DNA of 64,000 nt from NCBI RefSeq assembly GCF_045862785.1, contig NZ_BQXO01000002.1, positions 372,001 to 436,000 of the forward strand. Reading direction: 5' to 3'. The notes under the pieces were generated by a model. The model did not search any database. It had not been told where the DNA came from and saw nothing but the letters and a program-made list of their open reading frames with translations. Made by a program: the position numbers and the translations under genes. Positions 8,235 through 15,976 of the stretch are shown here, one piece after another (position 1 is the first letter of the stretch; each line of letters opens with the position of its first letter). Source of the DNA: Furfurilactobacillus curtus (GTDB lineage: Bacteria; Bacillota; Bacilli; Lactobacillales; Lactobacillaceae).

Positions 8235-8870
8235 ATGGCCGATCCAAAATATGAATGGCGTAAAGTCGAGCGGAAAATTTATCCAACGATGAAACGACCA
8301 ACGATTACAACGATTCCTGAACAAACGTTTATCACTTTAAGCGGCCAAGGCAACCCCAACAGTCCCGAGTTTGCCGCGCAAGTTGCGGCACTCTATGCGG
8401 TCAGTTACGCGATCAAGATGGCACCTAAAAAAGGATTATCATTTACCGGAGCTTTTGATTATACCGTTTATCCCTTAGAGGGACGATGGACATTACCGAA
8501 TAAACCGACGGGGGAAATCATAGATAAAGATCAGTTGGTTTACCAAATTATGATTAAACAACCACATTTTGTGAATGAACAAGTCTTTCAAACAGCGCTG
8601 ACTTTAGTTAAAAATAAAGTTGCTCCTGAAGTACTTGCACAAGTGCGTTTAGTCTCCGTTACGGAGGGATTAGTGGGAATGATTTTGCATGTCGGTTCAT
8701 TTGATACGGAGCCGACAGATTTTGAACGCTTGGATTATTATTTACACGCAGAAGGCTATCAACGAATGCGTCCAGACCACAAGGAAATTTATTTATCTGA
8801 CTTTCGCAGAGTGGCGGAAGCGAAGCGAAAAACAATTTTACGTGTGGCGATTGAACGAAGCGCTGACTAG
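8235..8870 (+). CDS. GyrI-like small-molecule-binding domain protein
   Basis: A 211-residue cytosolic protein of the GyrI-like/COG4832 group. The N-terminal KYEWRKVERKIYPT and FITLSGQGNPNSPEF segments and the FDYTVYPLEGRW stretch are typical. GyrI-like domains bind hydrophobic or cationic small molecules; stand-alone members have been proposed to hydrolyse or sequester them. It has no DNA-binding domain. Its stop codon overlaps, in the shared CTAG, the stop of the converging DHA2 exporter gene, so a joint role in handling toxic compounds is possible but is inference from position only. Confidence 0.8.
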   Translation: MADPKYEWRKVERKIYPTMKRPTITTIPEQTFITLSGQGNPNSPEFAAQVAALYAVSYAIKMAPKKGLSFTGAFDYTVYPLEGRWTLPNKPTGEIIDKDQLVYQIMIKQPHFVNEQVFQTALTLVKNKVAPEVLAQVRLVSVTEGLVGMILHVGSFDTEPTDFERLDYYLHAEGYQRMRPDHKEIYLSDFRRVAEAKRKTILRVAIERSAD

Positions 8871-10300
8871 CTCAACTGCCGGCCTTTCATAATTTTTCCT
8901 AGCCGCAGGGAAGTTAAGAGTGCTAGCACAATCATGATAAATGAGACGATGAAAGCAACTTTGAGACCATACAAGAAAACGTCTGGGTGTTTAGGCAAAT
9001 AAGTGGTTACCCGATAGCCCAAGCGATGACTCATAGCCGCAAATAAGGTCGTGGTTGCAGCGGCGGTGCCAGCGACCATTCCTAAGTTTCGTGCCAATGA
9101 ATTAACGCTGCCAGCAACACCCAATTCATTTTTGGCGACTACGGACATGACAATGTCGCCATTTGGTGATTGAAACAAGCCAGTGCCAATTGCCATGATC
9201 ATAGTGATCAGGGCATAAAGCCAAATGGTGGTTGTGGCATTTAAAAACCACACATAACCGAGTTGAGATAGGGCGATTAATGCTAATCCGGTACTAGCAA
9301 CACTTGCTTGGGAAAGCTTATCCGCCAAAAATCCACCGAACGGCCCAGCTAAGACTAAGATGATCGGGAAGATCATTAATAACAGACCAGCTTGACCAGG
9401 CGTAAAGTGTCGACTGTCTTCTAAGTAAAATGGCATCAACACAACGCTGAAGAAGTTTGACAAAAAGATAAAGACAGCCGCCGTCACTCCCAGTGTAAAC
9501 GGACGATTTTTAAAGATGGTTAATGGCATCATGGGTGAGCCACTACGATTTTCCTGCCATAAGAAAATCAGCAAGCTGAAAAAGCCGATTAAAGCGCCGC
9601 TAATGGGTAGCGGTGCGGTATAACCTGCTTGTTGACCAATGAAAACTGCCCCGAATAAGCCGAGGATTGTCATCGTCCAGCTCAATAAACCGATCCAGTC
9701 AATGGCCCCGCCAGGCCGTGGCTCGTTTTTGGGTAAGACTAGCATCCCCACCCCGATTGCAAATAGACCGATCGGAACATTAATCCAGAAAATATCGTTC
9801 CAGGTACCATTAGCGAGAATTAATCCACCCAGAGCAGGACCGGCAACCGAACCCAATGCGACAAAGGTGCCAACAAAACCCATTGCTCGGCAGCGATGTG
9901 CGATGTCGAAGGTACTAGTCACGATCCCGTAAGTATTAGACAAAGTGAGCGCACCGCCAAATGCCTGTACTGCCCGGGCCAACAAGAGTAATGTGAAAGC
10001 ATGACTTAGGCCAGCGAGAGCAGAGCCTAAGACGAATACACCGGTTCCAATTCGAAAAATACGGATCTTACCGTACATATCACCAAGGCGTCCGAAAAAA
10101 AGCAGTAACGCACACATCAAAATAAGATAAAGGGAGACAATCCATTCGACTTGGTTGACGGGAATTTGTAATTGTTTGCTCATAACTGGCATGGCGATAT
10201 TGACGATGCTGGCGTCTAAATTGGACATGAAAGCAAAGATCCCCAATGCGACGAGCACCCACCAGTTGTTGGTGGCTGTGGGAGTTGATTGTGATTGCAT
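8867..10300 (-). CDS. MFS drug exporter, DHA2 (14-TM) family
   Basis: A 477-residue membrane protein with 13-14 hydrophobic segments. The DASIVNIAMP and VEWIVSLYLI motifs of TM1-TM2 and the GRLGDMYGK loop mark the DHA2 drug:proton antiporter family (QacA/EmrB-like). The frame stays open to 10540, but GGGAGG six nt before the ATG at 10300 sets the start; the upstream extension is rich in unlikely residues and would overlap the next gene. It is divergent from the CPBP protease gene with only 67 nt between starts. A paralogue with the same motifs is encoded at 20130-21569. Confidence 0.9.
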   Translation of the reverse strand: MQSQSTPTATNNWWVLVALGIFAFMSNLDASIVNIAMPVMSKQLQIPVNQVEWIVSLYLILMCALLLFFGRLGDMYGKIRIFRIGTGVFVLGSALAGLSHAFTLLLLARAVQAFGGALTLSNTYGIVTSTFDIAHRCRAMGFVGTFVALGSVAGPALGGLILANGTWNDIFWINVPIGLFAIGVGMLVLPKNEPRPGGAIDWIGLLSWTMTILGLFGAVFIGQQAGYTAPLPISGALIGFFSLLIFLWQENRSGSPMMPLTIFKNRPFTLGVTAAVFIFLSNFFSVVLMPFYLEDSRHFTPGQAGLLLMIFPIILVLAGPFGGFLADKLSQASVASTGLALIALSQLGYVWFLNATTTIWLYALITMIMAIGTGLFQSPNGDIVMSVVAKNELGVAGSVNSLARNLGMVAGTAAATTTLFAAMSHRLGYRVTTYLPKHPDVFLYGLKVAFIVSFIMIVLALLTSLRLGKIMKGRQLS

Positions 10301-10367
10301 CAAAACTACCTCCCTTTTATTTGCTGGCTGTATTGTAGACTTGTCAAGAAGGAGTTGTGAATCAAAA

Positions 10368-11177
10368 ATGCTTGGTAAAACTTCCATGAAGTCACTCACT
10401 AAAAAAAGATCCTCTCTTGCGGCACTTAGCATCGCCATTGGCTTAACGGGGGGAATGATGTTGCTGCTGTGGGTGCTAAGAACGATTTTTAAACCGTTGA
10501 TCCCATTGAATATCATGACTTTCAGTGTTGAAGTGGTCATGATTCTAGTAATGTTAGCGGTAAATCACTGGTGGCTAAGAGAATCGCTAAACTATCGCTT
10601 ACAGACTGGGATTCAGTTCTGGTCGGTGATCTGGGTGGGAATGCTCATCGTTGTCATTAATGGCGGGACCTTTATCGCTTATCAGTGGATTAATCAAAAT
10701 AGTGCGGCCCTGGTTTATGCCATCGTGGTCGCAGCTTTAGTCGGTTTTTTTGAAGAGACAATGTTTCGTGGTCTGATTCTGAAAATCCTGTTACGCAGTT
10801 TTGGCCTGAAACGAGTCAGATTAGCGGTTGGTGTGAGCAGCTTACTCTTCGCGTTAAGTCACGCTGGGCACTTTTTTGACCACCTAGGACAGACGCCCAT
10901 CAACACGACCTTACAAATTGGTTATGCTTTTTGTCTGGGAGTGTACTTTTGTGCGGTGACGTTGCGTACTGGCACTTTATGGTGGACGATTGTCATCCAT
11001 GCCGTTTTTGATGTACAAAGCTTTATGCTGACTTATCAGGGGAAAGATGCGTTGGCAACGGTCGTGACAGGGCAAACATTAACAGCAGAAATTATCGTCG
11101 ATTTACTGATCTTTATTCCAATTATGATCATCGGATTTGTGCTATTGAAACCATTGAAACAGGCTGGAAACATATGA
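10368..11177 (+). CDS. CPBP family intramembrane glutamic protease
   Basis: A 269-residue polytopic membrane protein. The CPBP/ABI signature is complete: the EETMFRGL motif (EExxxR) near residue 130, followed by FALSHAGHFF and the TIVIHAVFD histidine motif. These proteases process prenylated or membrane proteins; in lactobacilli many accompany bacteriocin immunity, but no bacteriocin gene is visible here. The frame extends upstream to 10155, but that part overlaps the exporter. GGAG at 10351 is 13 nt from the ATG at 10368, a rather long spacing, so the start is only probable. Confidence 0.85.
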   Translation: MLGKTSMKSLTKKRSSLAALSIAIGLTGGMMLLLWVLRTIFKPLIPLNIMTFSVEVVMILVMLAVNHWWLRESLNYRLQTGIQFWSVIWVGMLIVVINGGTFIAYQWINQNSAALVYAIVVAALVGFFEETMFRGLILKILLRSFGLKRVRLAVGVSSLLFALSHAGHFFDHLGQTPINTTLQIGYAFCLGVYFCAVTLRTGTLWWTIVIHAVFDVQSFMLTYQGKDALATVVTGQTLTAEIIVDLLIFIPIMIIGFVLLKPLKQAGNI

Positions 11178-11181
11178 GTAA

Positions 11182-11258
11182 CCTAGCAAGTTAAAAAAAG
11201 ACAAAAAATACCCTGAATTTTGTTCGGGGTATTTTTTGTCTTTTTTTAACTTGCTAGG
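11182..11258. terminator. very long perfect hairpin, bidirectional terminator
   Basis: A perfect 32-bp inverted repeat (11182-11213 with 11227-11258) surrounds a 13-nt loop. Each arm carries T6 and T7 runs, and the arms start with CCTAGCAAG. It sits between the CPBP gene and the converging usp gene and should stop both. Confidence 0.8.
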
Positions 11259-11261
11259 CCA

Positions 11262-11330
11262 ACCTGATCTTGATGCTTAGCCGATTGTTATCAATTGGGC
11301 AATTACGGTCAGCTATGATTAGGATCAAAG
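11262..11330 (-). repeat. possible degenerate copy of repeat family 1
   Basis: Reverse complement similarity to the copy at 30793 is visible around AAGATCAGGTTGG and a GGCTAAGC block. Weak and short. Confidence 0.25.
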
Positions 11331-11373
11331 TTGGCTTTGCTGTGAGTTTTTAGTCGCTATCTTGATGGTGATT

Positions 11374-11823
11374 TTAACGAATAATCATGACAGAAATAGG
11401 CGCATATTTGGCCATGTAAGCGGCTTGTGAACCAAAATATTTTCGGATTCCTTTTTTGGATAACGAACCAATGATTAGTAAATCAGCATCAGCCTGCGGA
11501 ATAACATTTTCGACAATCGTTTCACCGGGATCTCCTTCGTCGACGATTACTTCGATATCTGCTACGCCACCTTCGCGAGCAGCTTTGACATAATCTTTCA
11601 TATGCTCAACTAGTTCTGCACGTTCACCATGAATATAATCTTTGGTCAAGGCCTGATAAACATTCATTTCATCACTTTCGAGTATCGAGGTTAAAATTAA
11701 CGTGGCTTGATCTTTAGCAGCGCGACGAACCGCATAATGAAAGGCCAGTTGAGCATCGGCTGAATCATCAACTCCGACAAGAATTCGTTTGAAAACTTTA
11801 TCAATTGATTCTGATTCGGACAT
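11374..11823 (-). CDS. universal stress protein (UspA family)
   Basis: A 149-residue single Usp domain. ILVGVDDSADAQLAF opens the fold, and the ATP-binding loop GSLSKKGIRKYFGSQA (G-2x-G-9x-G(S) type) is near the C-terminus, followed by PISVMIIR. These proteins bind ATP or cyclic nucleotides and help survival under stress. Two ATGs occur 6 nt apart; the AGGAGG site is 8 nt from the second (11823) and only 2 nt from the first, so the second is chosen. It starts 12 nt after the mntH stop and is surely in one operon with it. Confidence 0.9.
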   Translation of the reverse strand: MSESESIDKVFKRILVGVDDSADAQLAFHYAVRRAAKDQATLILTSILESDEMNVYQALTKDYIHGERAELVEHMKDYVKAAREGGVADIEVIVDEGDPGETIVENVIPQADADLLIIGSLSKKGIRKYFGSQAAYMAKYAPISVMIIR

Positions 11824-11835
11824 ATTCATTTCCTC

Positions 11836-13449
11836 CTACTTATGCATCTCAATTTCCGGCGTTGTGTCAGCTGATTCTTTTGCAACCGTGGCTAAATGTT
11901 TTGCGTACGCTTTGTTACCACGATATAAGTCGATGATCATCCATGCGAGTAAAGCTAAGATCGCAACAATGGCAACATCGGCAATACCATCTGCTAAAGC
12001 AAGCTCGCTCTTAGAAGCGCCATTACCGAAGAAACCTTCAATCTGTGCTGGTAAGTTCATGATGTTGAGTCCAGTCAGTGCTAACACCGAAATCCAGCCA
12101 GCGGCCTTGGTATACCAGTGGTTCGTGAACCGTTTTCCCATTTCCGTTTTGCTATCAGTAAACATCAACAATGGCAACATAGAGAATGGCAGAGCAAAAG
12201 CTAGAAATACTTGTGAATTATTCATTAAATCATTGAGTGCCTCGTGTTGGTGAACTAGGCTTTGACCACTTGTTAAACCAACACAAATTAAGACAGGAAT
12301 AACTGAAAGCAACCGGGTGATGAGTCGACGTAGCCACAGTGGCATTTGCATGTGGATGAAACCTTCCATGATAACTTGGCCAGTTAAGGTGCCAGTAATC
12401 GTGGAGTTTTGACCAGAAGCAAGTAGGGCAATCGCAAATAAGGTGGACAAGATACCTGTCCGAGCCACACCAGCTAAAACACCGTTACTCATGGTCGATG
12501 TGTCGGATAAAGCTTGATGTAGACCGAAGAAAGATGGATCCTTAACAGCGCCGCTTTTGAAAACAGCGACCCCCATGATCAACAACAACGCATTAACGAA
12601 GAAAGCGACTGTTAATTGAATATTAGAATCCCACATGGAGAACCGTACTGTTTGAGCTACTTGTTTTTCATCATTGTGGTCTAATTGACGTGTCTGCGAA
12701 ATAGCAGAGTGCAGGTATAAATTATGTGGCATGACTGTCGCACCGATGATACCTAAGGAACCGGTCAGTGGGGTCATTCCGCCAACAGTCGGTGAGGTTG
12801 CAATGGTTTTGGCATTTGGCACTAAGCCAACGATGACTTGACTCCAATTAGGGTCTGATAGAGCAACTTCGTAAGCAAAGACCACGAAGATGACAACAAT
12901 TAAGGCAACGACGATGGCTTCAATTTTACGAAAACCAATTTTGGTTAAAAGTAATAATAGCAAGACATCAAATACAGTAATAAAGACGGCGATGACAAGC
13001 GGGATCTTGAATAGCAGATAAAGGGCGATCGCTGCCCCAATAACTTCGGCGATATCAGTCGCCATAATGGCAAATTCTGTTAGAATCCACAGCACAATCC
13101 CCAAAGCTTTACTGGTTCGGGCCCGAATTGCTTGCGCTAAATCCATTTGCGTCACAATACCCAGTTTAGCCGCCATGGATTGTAAAAGCATGGCGATTAA
13201 ACTTGATATCAAGATGATGGACATTAGCAAGTATTGAAAGTTTTGACCGCCAGTGATGGAAGTTGACCAGTTACCGGGATCCATGTAACCAACGGCGACT
13301 AACGCGCCAGGTCCAGAGTAGGCGAGCAAGGTTTTCCAAAATCCCTTGCCCTGTGGAACTTTCACAGTTCCATTAATTTCTTCTAAGGACGGCCCGTTCG
13401 CATAATGAATGAGCCGTTCTTTTTTTGGCTTTTTCTCGATTGTATCCAA
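11836..13449 (-). CDS. mntH: Nramp family Mn2+/H+ symporter
   Basis: A 537-residue proton-coupled divalent metal importer with about 11 membrane segments. The TM1 metal-site motif GYMDPGNW and the TM6 motif MPHNLYLHS are both intact. Lactobacilli accumulate millimolar manganese through such transporters. The open frame begins at 13518, but a GGGGAGG site followed after 7 nt by TTG at 13447-13449 marks the true start. The usp gene follows directly. A dyad resembling an MntR/DtxR-type operator lies about 90 nt upstream, which suggests repression by manganese. Confidence 0.92.
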   Translation of the reverse strand: MDTIEKKPKKERLIHYANGPSLEEINGTVKVPQGKGFWKTLLAYSGPGALVAVGYMDPGNWSTSITGGQNFQYLLMSIILISSLIAMLLQSMAAKLGIVTQMDLAQAIRARTSKALGIVLWILTEFAIMATDIAEVIGAAIALYLLFKIPLVIAVFITVFDVLLLLLLTKIGFRKIEAIVVALIVVIFVVFAYEVALSDPNWSQVIVGLVPNAKTIATSPTVGGMTPLTGSLGIIGATVMPHNLYLHSAISQTRQLDHNDEKQVAQTVRFSMWDSNIQLTVAFFVNALLLIMGVAVFKSGAVKDPSFFGLHQALSDTSTMSNGVLAGVARTGILSTLFAIALLASGQNSTITGTLTGQVIMEGFIHMQMPLWLRRLITRLLSVIPVLICVGLTSGQSLVHQHEALNDLMNNSQVFLAFALPFSMLPLLMFTDSKTEMGKRFTNHWYTKAAGWISVLALTGLNIMNLPAQIEGFFGNGASKSELALADGIADVAIVAILALLAWMIIDLYRGNKAYAKHLATVAKESADTTPEIEMHK

Positions 13450-13540
13450 AAGAATACCTCCCCTTTGTTTTCTCGGTACTGTCACATCATACAACTTTTT
13501 TAGGAGAAATCTACACAAAATTTAAAAGATTGTATATTAT

Positions 13541-13561
13541 TTTTGAGGTAAGGCTAATTTT
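13541..13561 (-). promoter_or_regulatory. candidate MntR-type operator upstream of mntH
   Basis: On the minus strand the site begins AAAATTAGCCTTACCTCAAA. It is an imperfect dyad (TTAGCC/ACCTCAA) resembling DtxR/MntR-family boxes of Gram-positive manganese transporters. It lies just upstream of AT-rich -10-like sequence and about 95 nt from the mntH start. No repressor gene is in the window. Confidence 0.4.
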
Positions 13562-13689
13562 ATTGAGATAATTATATAAATTAATTTTAAAACAACGCTG
13601 TCCAAAACTAAAAAACTTTGAAACTTCTTCTTTCCACGTCATGGTGTAAGGCGACATGAGAAATATTTGGCTCATTTGTGAGGGAGGTA

Positions 13690-13989
13690 ATGATAATTAA
13701 ACGCGTAACTAAGAATGAACTAATCAAACATGTCTCACAACATACTTATGTATCACAGGCGGTGGCACGGTGCGTGATCAATGAATTCATGGCAGTAATT
13801 ATTGAGGAATTGGCGCGGAATCATCGCGTTGAGTTGCGCCGGTTCGGTACCTTTACACCGCGAACCAGTCAAGCACGGCTGATTAACACGACAACGGGTA
13901 AGTCTGTCAGGATTTCGGCGCGCAAGCTTGCCAAATTTCATGACGGTTCAGACATGCGGCGACGCTTGAACCAGGATCGGGATCGTTAG
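13690..13989 (+). CDS. HU/IHF-like DNA-binding protein, divergent
   Basis: A protein of 99 residues with the HU fold pattern: KNELIKHVS..TYVSQAVARCVINEF helices, then VELRRFGTFTPR and a C-terminal SVRISARKLAKFHDGSDMRRRL. The DNA-kinking arm tip is unusual: canonical HU has Arg-Asn-Pro there, whereas this protein reads ARLINTTTGK, without the proline that wedges between base pairs. It may thus bind without strong bending. The start is uncertain: GGGAGG ends 2 nt before the ATG at 13690 and suits neither it nor the GTG at 13678 well. The gene is rich in Arg codons and is probably a paralogue of the main HU. Confidence 0.75.
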   Translation: MIIKRVTKNELIKHVSQHTYVSQAVARCVINEFMAVIIEELARNHRVELRRFGTFTPRTSQARLINTTTGKSVRISARKLAKFHDGSDMRRRLNQDRDR

Positions 13990-14182
13990 TTTGCTGATCA
14001 TTTATAGCCATGATTGACTGATGCTTATCTCAGGTGTACTTGTTTCTTTGCCGCCGATGCCGGATCTTGAAGTCCCACTGTGACATCATTGCTTTTTGCC
14101 TAATAAAAAAGTTCTGACGAATACGTGTACACGTATCATCAGAACTAAACTTAGTTGAGTATTTTTGGATCAAATAGAAATT
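13990..14182. other. intergenic region with nested palindromes
   Basis: The notable element is at 14110-14146: outer arms AGTTCTGA/TCAGAACT enclose the perfect 16-bp palindrome ATACGTGTACACGTAT (14121-14136). A-run 14105-14110 lies to the left, so the minus-strand transcript of the acetyltransferase would end there with a U-tract. No gene is supported in the rest. Confidence 0.6.
14105..14146 (-). terminator. terminator-like compound hairpin
   Basis: The 8-bp outer and 7-8-bp inner stems are described under the region above. On the minus strand it is followed by six U residues, so it could terminate transcription from the acetyltransferase gene. Confidence 0.55.
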
Positions 14183-14223
14183 TTAGCCTATTATAAGCGT
14201 ACCTCTTATCTATAATGGGCTAA
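14183..14223 (+). promoter_or_regulatory. inverted repeat covering a perfect -10 box
   Basis: TTAGCCTATTATA (14183-14195) pairs with TATAATGGGCTAA (14211-14223) with one G-T position and 15 nt between. The right arm contains TATAAT (14211-14216). It could be an operator for a repressor or the promoter of the small ORF at 14261. A -35 is not obvious. Confidence 0.4.
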
Positions 14224-14260
14224 TGACAAAATAAGTGTTAGGCAAAGGAGCAAAATTAAA

Positions 14261-14366
14261 TTGACACTCAGCAAAACGGCAATTAGATTAGGTTGAATTG
14301 ACCAAACGTCAGCAAGACCGAGAAGAAGGTCGTTATTCGCGTCATCGTCGTGGTCATCAACGCTAA
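14261..14366 (+). pseudogene. tiny basic ORF split by a one-base frameshift
   Basis: AAAGGAG (14244-14250) is placed 10 nt before a TTG. That frame reads MTLSKTAIRL and then stops at 14294. The +1 frame continues as VELTKRQQDREEGRY followed by a His/Arg-rich end, with stop at 14364-14366. Deleting one of the two G at 14291-14292 would give a single 34-residue, strongly basic peptide. Either a decayed small gene, a sequencing slip or a frameshift-decoded ORF. Function unknown. Confidence 0.4.
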
Positions 14367-14369
14367 GTC

Positions 14370-14942
14370 TTACCACATAATGCGCTCGCCCACCTCAAGG
14401 GCAATTGTAGCGCCAGCGATGGCGGCTTGGTGATCTAAAGCACTGGGGGTGAAGAGACTGAGCATTGCGACAGTGCCAATCTTGTCACTGGCGATCGGGT
14501 CGGCAGTGGTTCCACCAATCAAGACCGTTTGAGGTGAACTGGTCCAACCGCCTTGTTCATAGAATGGAACCAGATCGGGCGCACAGGTAAAAATGGAGAA
14601 ATCGGCATCATCATGTTGAATCAGGGCAAAAGCAGTCATAATTAGGGAGATACCGAAGCCCTTTCGTCGATATTTTGGTGCGACCATCACTTCTGATAAG
14701 CCACTGATTTGATAGCGATGATCAGCAATCACGACACTAGTTGATGGGATTTTTAAGGAGCCGACTAATTGACCGTCGTCATCTTTCATCGTCAAAACCA
14801 ACATCTGCTCATAGTATGAGCGAAGTTGTTGCACTTGTTTGGGATCATCAACAATTCCGGGCCAATAGTGATCGCTCAATTGAGCAATTGCATGTTGATC
14901 GGACTCTGAAAGCGCGAAATAGTGTGAGGTTTCTGTCTTCAT
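14370..14942 (-). CDS. GNAT family N-acetyltransferase
   Basis: A 190-residue acetyltransferase. The acetyl-CoA loop VAPKYRRKGFG (R/Q-x-x-G-x-G type) lies near residues 86-96, preceded by the SGLSEVMV strand and followed by FYEQGGW, common in GNAT proteins acting on small amines or peptides. The substrate is not predictable. AAGGAA lies 5-6 nt before the ATG. It is encoded 40 nt downstream of the HAD phosphatase gene on the same strand, so they may share a transcript. Confidence 0.85.
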   Translation of the reverse strand: MKTETSHYFALSESDQHAIAQLSDHYWPGIVDDPKQVQQLRSYYEQMLVLTMKDDDGQLVGSLKIPSTSVVIADHRYQISGLSEVMVAPKYRRKGFGISLIMTAFALIQHDDADFSIFTCAPDLVPFYEQGGWTSSPQTVLIGGTTADPIASDKIGTVAMLSLFTPSALDHQAAIAGATIALEVGERIMW

Positions 14943-14982
14943 AAAATTCCTTTTTGGTTGATTCGTGAAGGGTTAATGGAGG

Positions 14983-15795
14983 TTAACATGGGAGATCTAA
15001 CACGGTTTCAATGGTATCAAGCACGCCATCATCGTCATTGGTCTTTTGAGTCACTTGATTGGCAGCAGCTTTAATTCTGGACGCTGCATTTAGCATGGCA
15101 TAACTGTGACCGACATGGCGTAGCATGGCAATATCATTATCATTGTCGCCAAACGCCATAACTTGATCTGGAGAAATTTGCCAATAACGTTCGAGCACTG
15201 CTAAACCGACTTGTTTGTTAACGTGGCTGGGAATAATATCTAAGCCGCCAAAGCCACTGGCAGTTGCGGTTAATGATGTCGGTAGTTGGCGATTTAGCCA
15301 AGCGGCACGTTGATCGGCTAAATTATCAGGCCAAACAAGGTCTAATTTCAATACGTCATCTTGGACTGCAAGTAGGTTGGTGACTAATTGTAAATCCGTG
15401 TAAAAGTAATTGGCCGAGGCCAGTAGCTCATCAGTTACCGGCTTTTGTAAATAGGCACCATGGAGACCAGAAATAACGATAGCGCCACCTTGCAGCAGGG
15501 GTGATTGATGAATTAGGGACAAACTTTTGTTCAATAGGCTTGGCGAAATCGTCTCGCTGAATAGGGTTTGTTGATTACTAACCACCAGGCCACCATTTTC
15601 AGCTAAGAAATCGATCCCGTCAAAATTAGTAAAAATATCCGTGAGGTGCCGAAGCTGATTGCCGCTCGCAATTACAAAATGGATGTGTCGGGCTGAGAGT
15701 TGGCGTAAAATTCGGGCGAAACGGTCGTGGTCAAATTGATGATCTGTCCGAATAAAAGTGCCGTCAATATCAGTAGCAATCATTTTGATTGGCAT
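14983..15795 (-). CDS. Cof-type HAD-IIB family hydrolase
   Basis: A 270-residue phosphatase of the Cof/YxeH type. The nucleophile motif ATDIDGTFIRTD is at the N-terminus, the Thr/Ser motif follows in VIASGN, and the Mg-binding GDNDNDIAML is in the last third, so all catalytic motifs are present. Members hydrolyse sugar phosphates, FMN or pyridoxal phosphate. The frame opens at 15825, but AAGGAG 8 nt before the ATG at 15795 fixes the start and gives an N-terminus MPIKMIATDIDGT as in relatives. Confidence 0.92.
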   Translation of the reverse strand: MPIKMIATDIDGTFIRTDHQFDHDRFARILRQLSARHIHFVIASGNQLRHLTDIFTNFDGIDFLAENGGLVVSNQQTLFSETISPSLLNKSLSLIHQSPLLQGGAIVISGLHGAYLQKPVTDELLASANYFYTDLQLVTNLLAVQDDVLKLDLVWPDNLADQRAAWLNRQLPTSLTATASGFGGLDIIPSHVNKQVGLAVLERYWQISPDQVMAFGDNDNDIAMLRHVGHSYAMLNAASRIKAAANQVTQKTNDDDGVLDTIETVLDLPC

Positions 15796-15909
15796 GGCGA
15801 GCACTCCTTTGTTAAGTGATAACAAGAGCGTATCATGTTTAACTCAAGGACTCAATTTGCTTTCTCGAAAAAAATGATTGAAATCATGGTCCGCGACTAC
15901 GAGAGCCCA

Positions 15910-15957
15910 CTAAAACAGCCTCATTTTCCTGAAAATTGGAAAATGAGGCTGTTTTAG
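15910..15957 (-). terminator. 20-bp perfect hairpin terminator
   Basis: TAAAACAGCCTCATTTTCC (15911-15929) pairs perfectly with 15938-15956. It ends the MFS transcript that comes from the right and insulates the HAD gene. Confidence 0.8.
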
Positions 15958-15976
15958 GCGCTCACATGGCGCATTT

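Noticed and set aside
10301..10540. N-terminal extension of the DHA2 exporter frame
   Set aside because: The frame is open but has no ribosome site, would overlap the CPBP gene, and a good GGGAGG-ATG pair lies at 10300.
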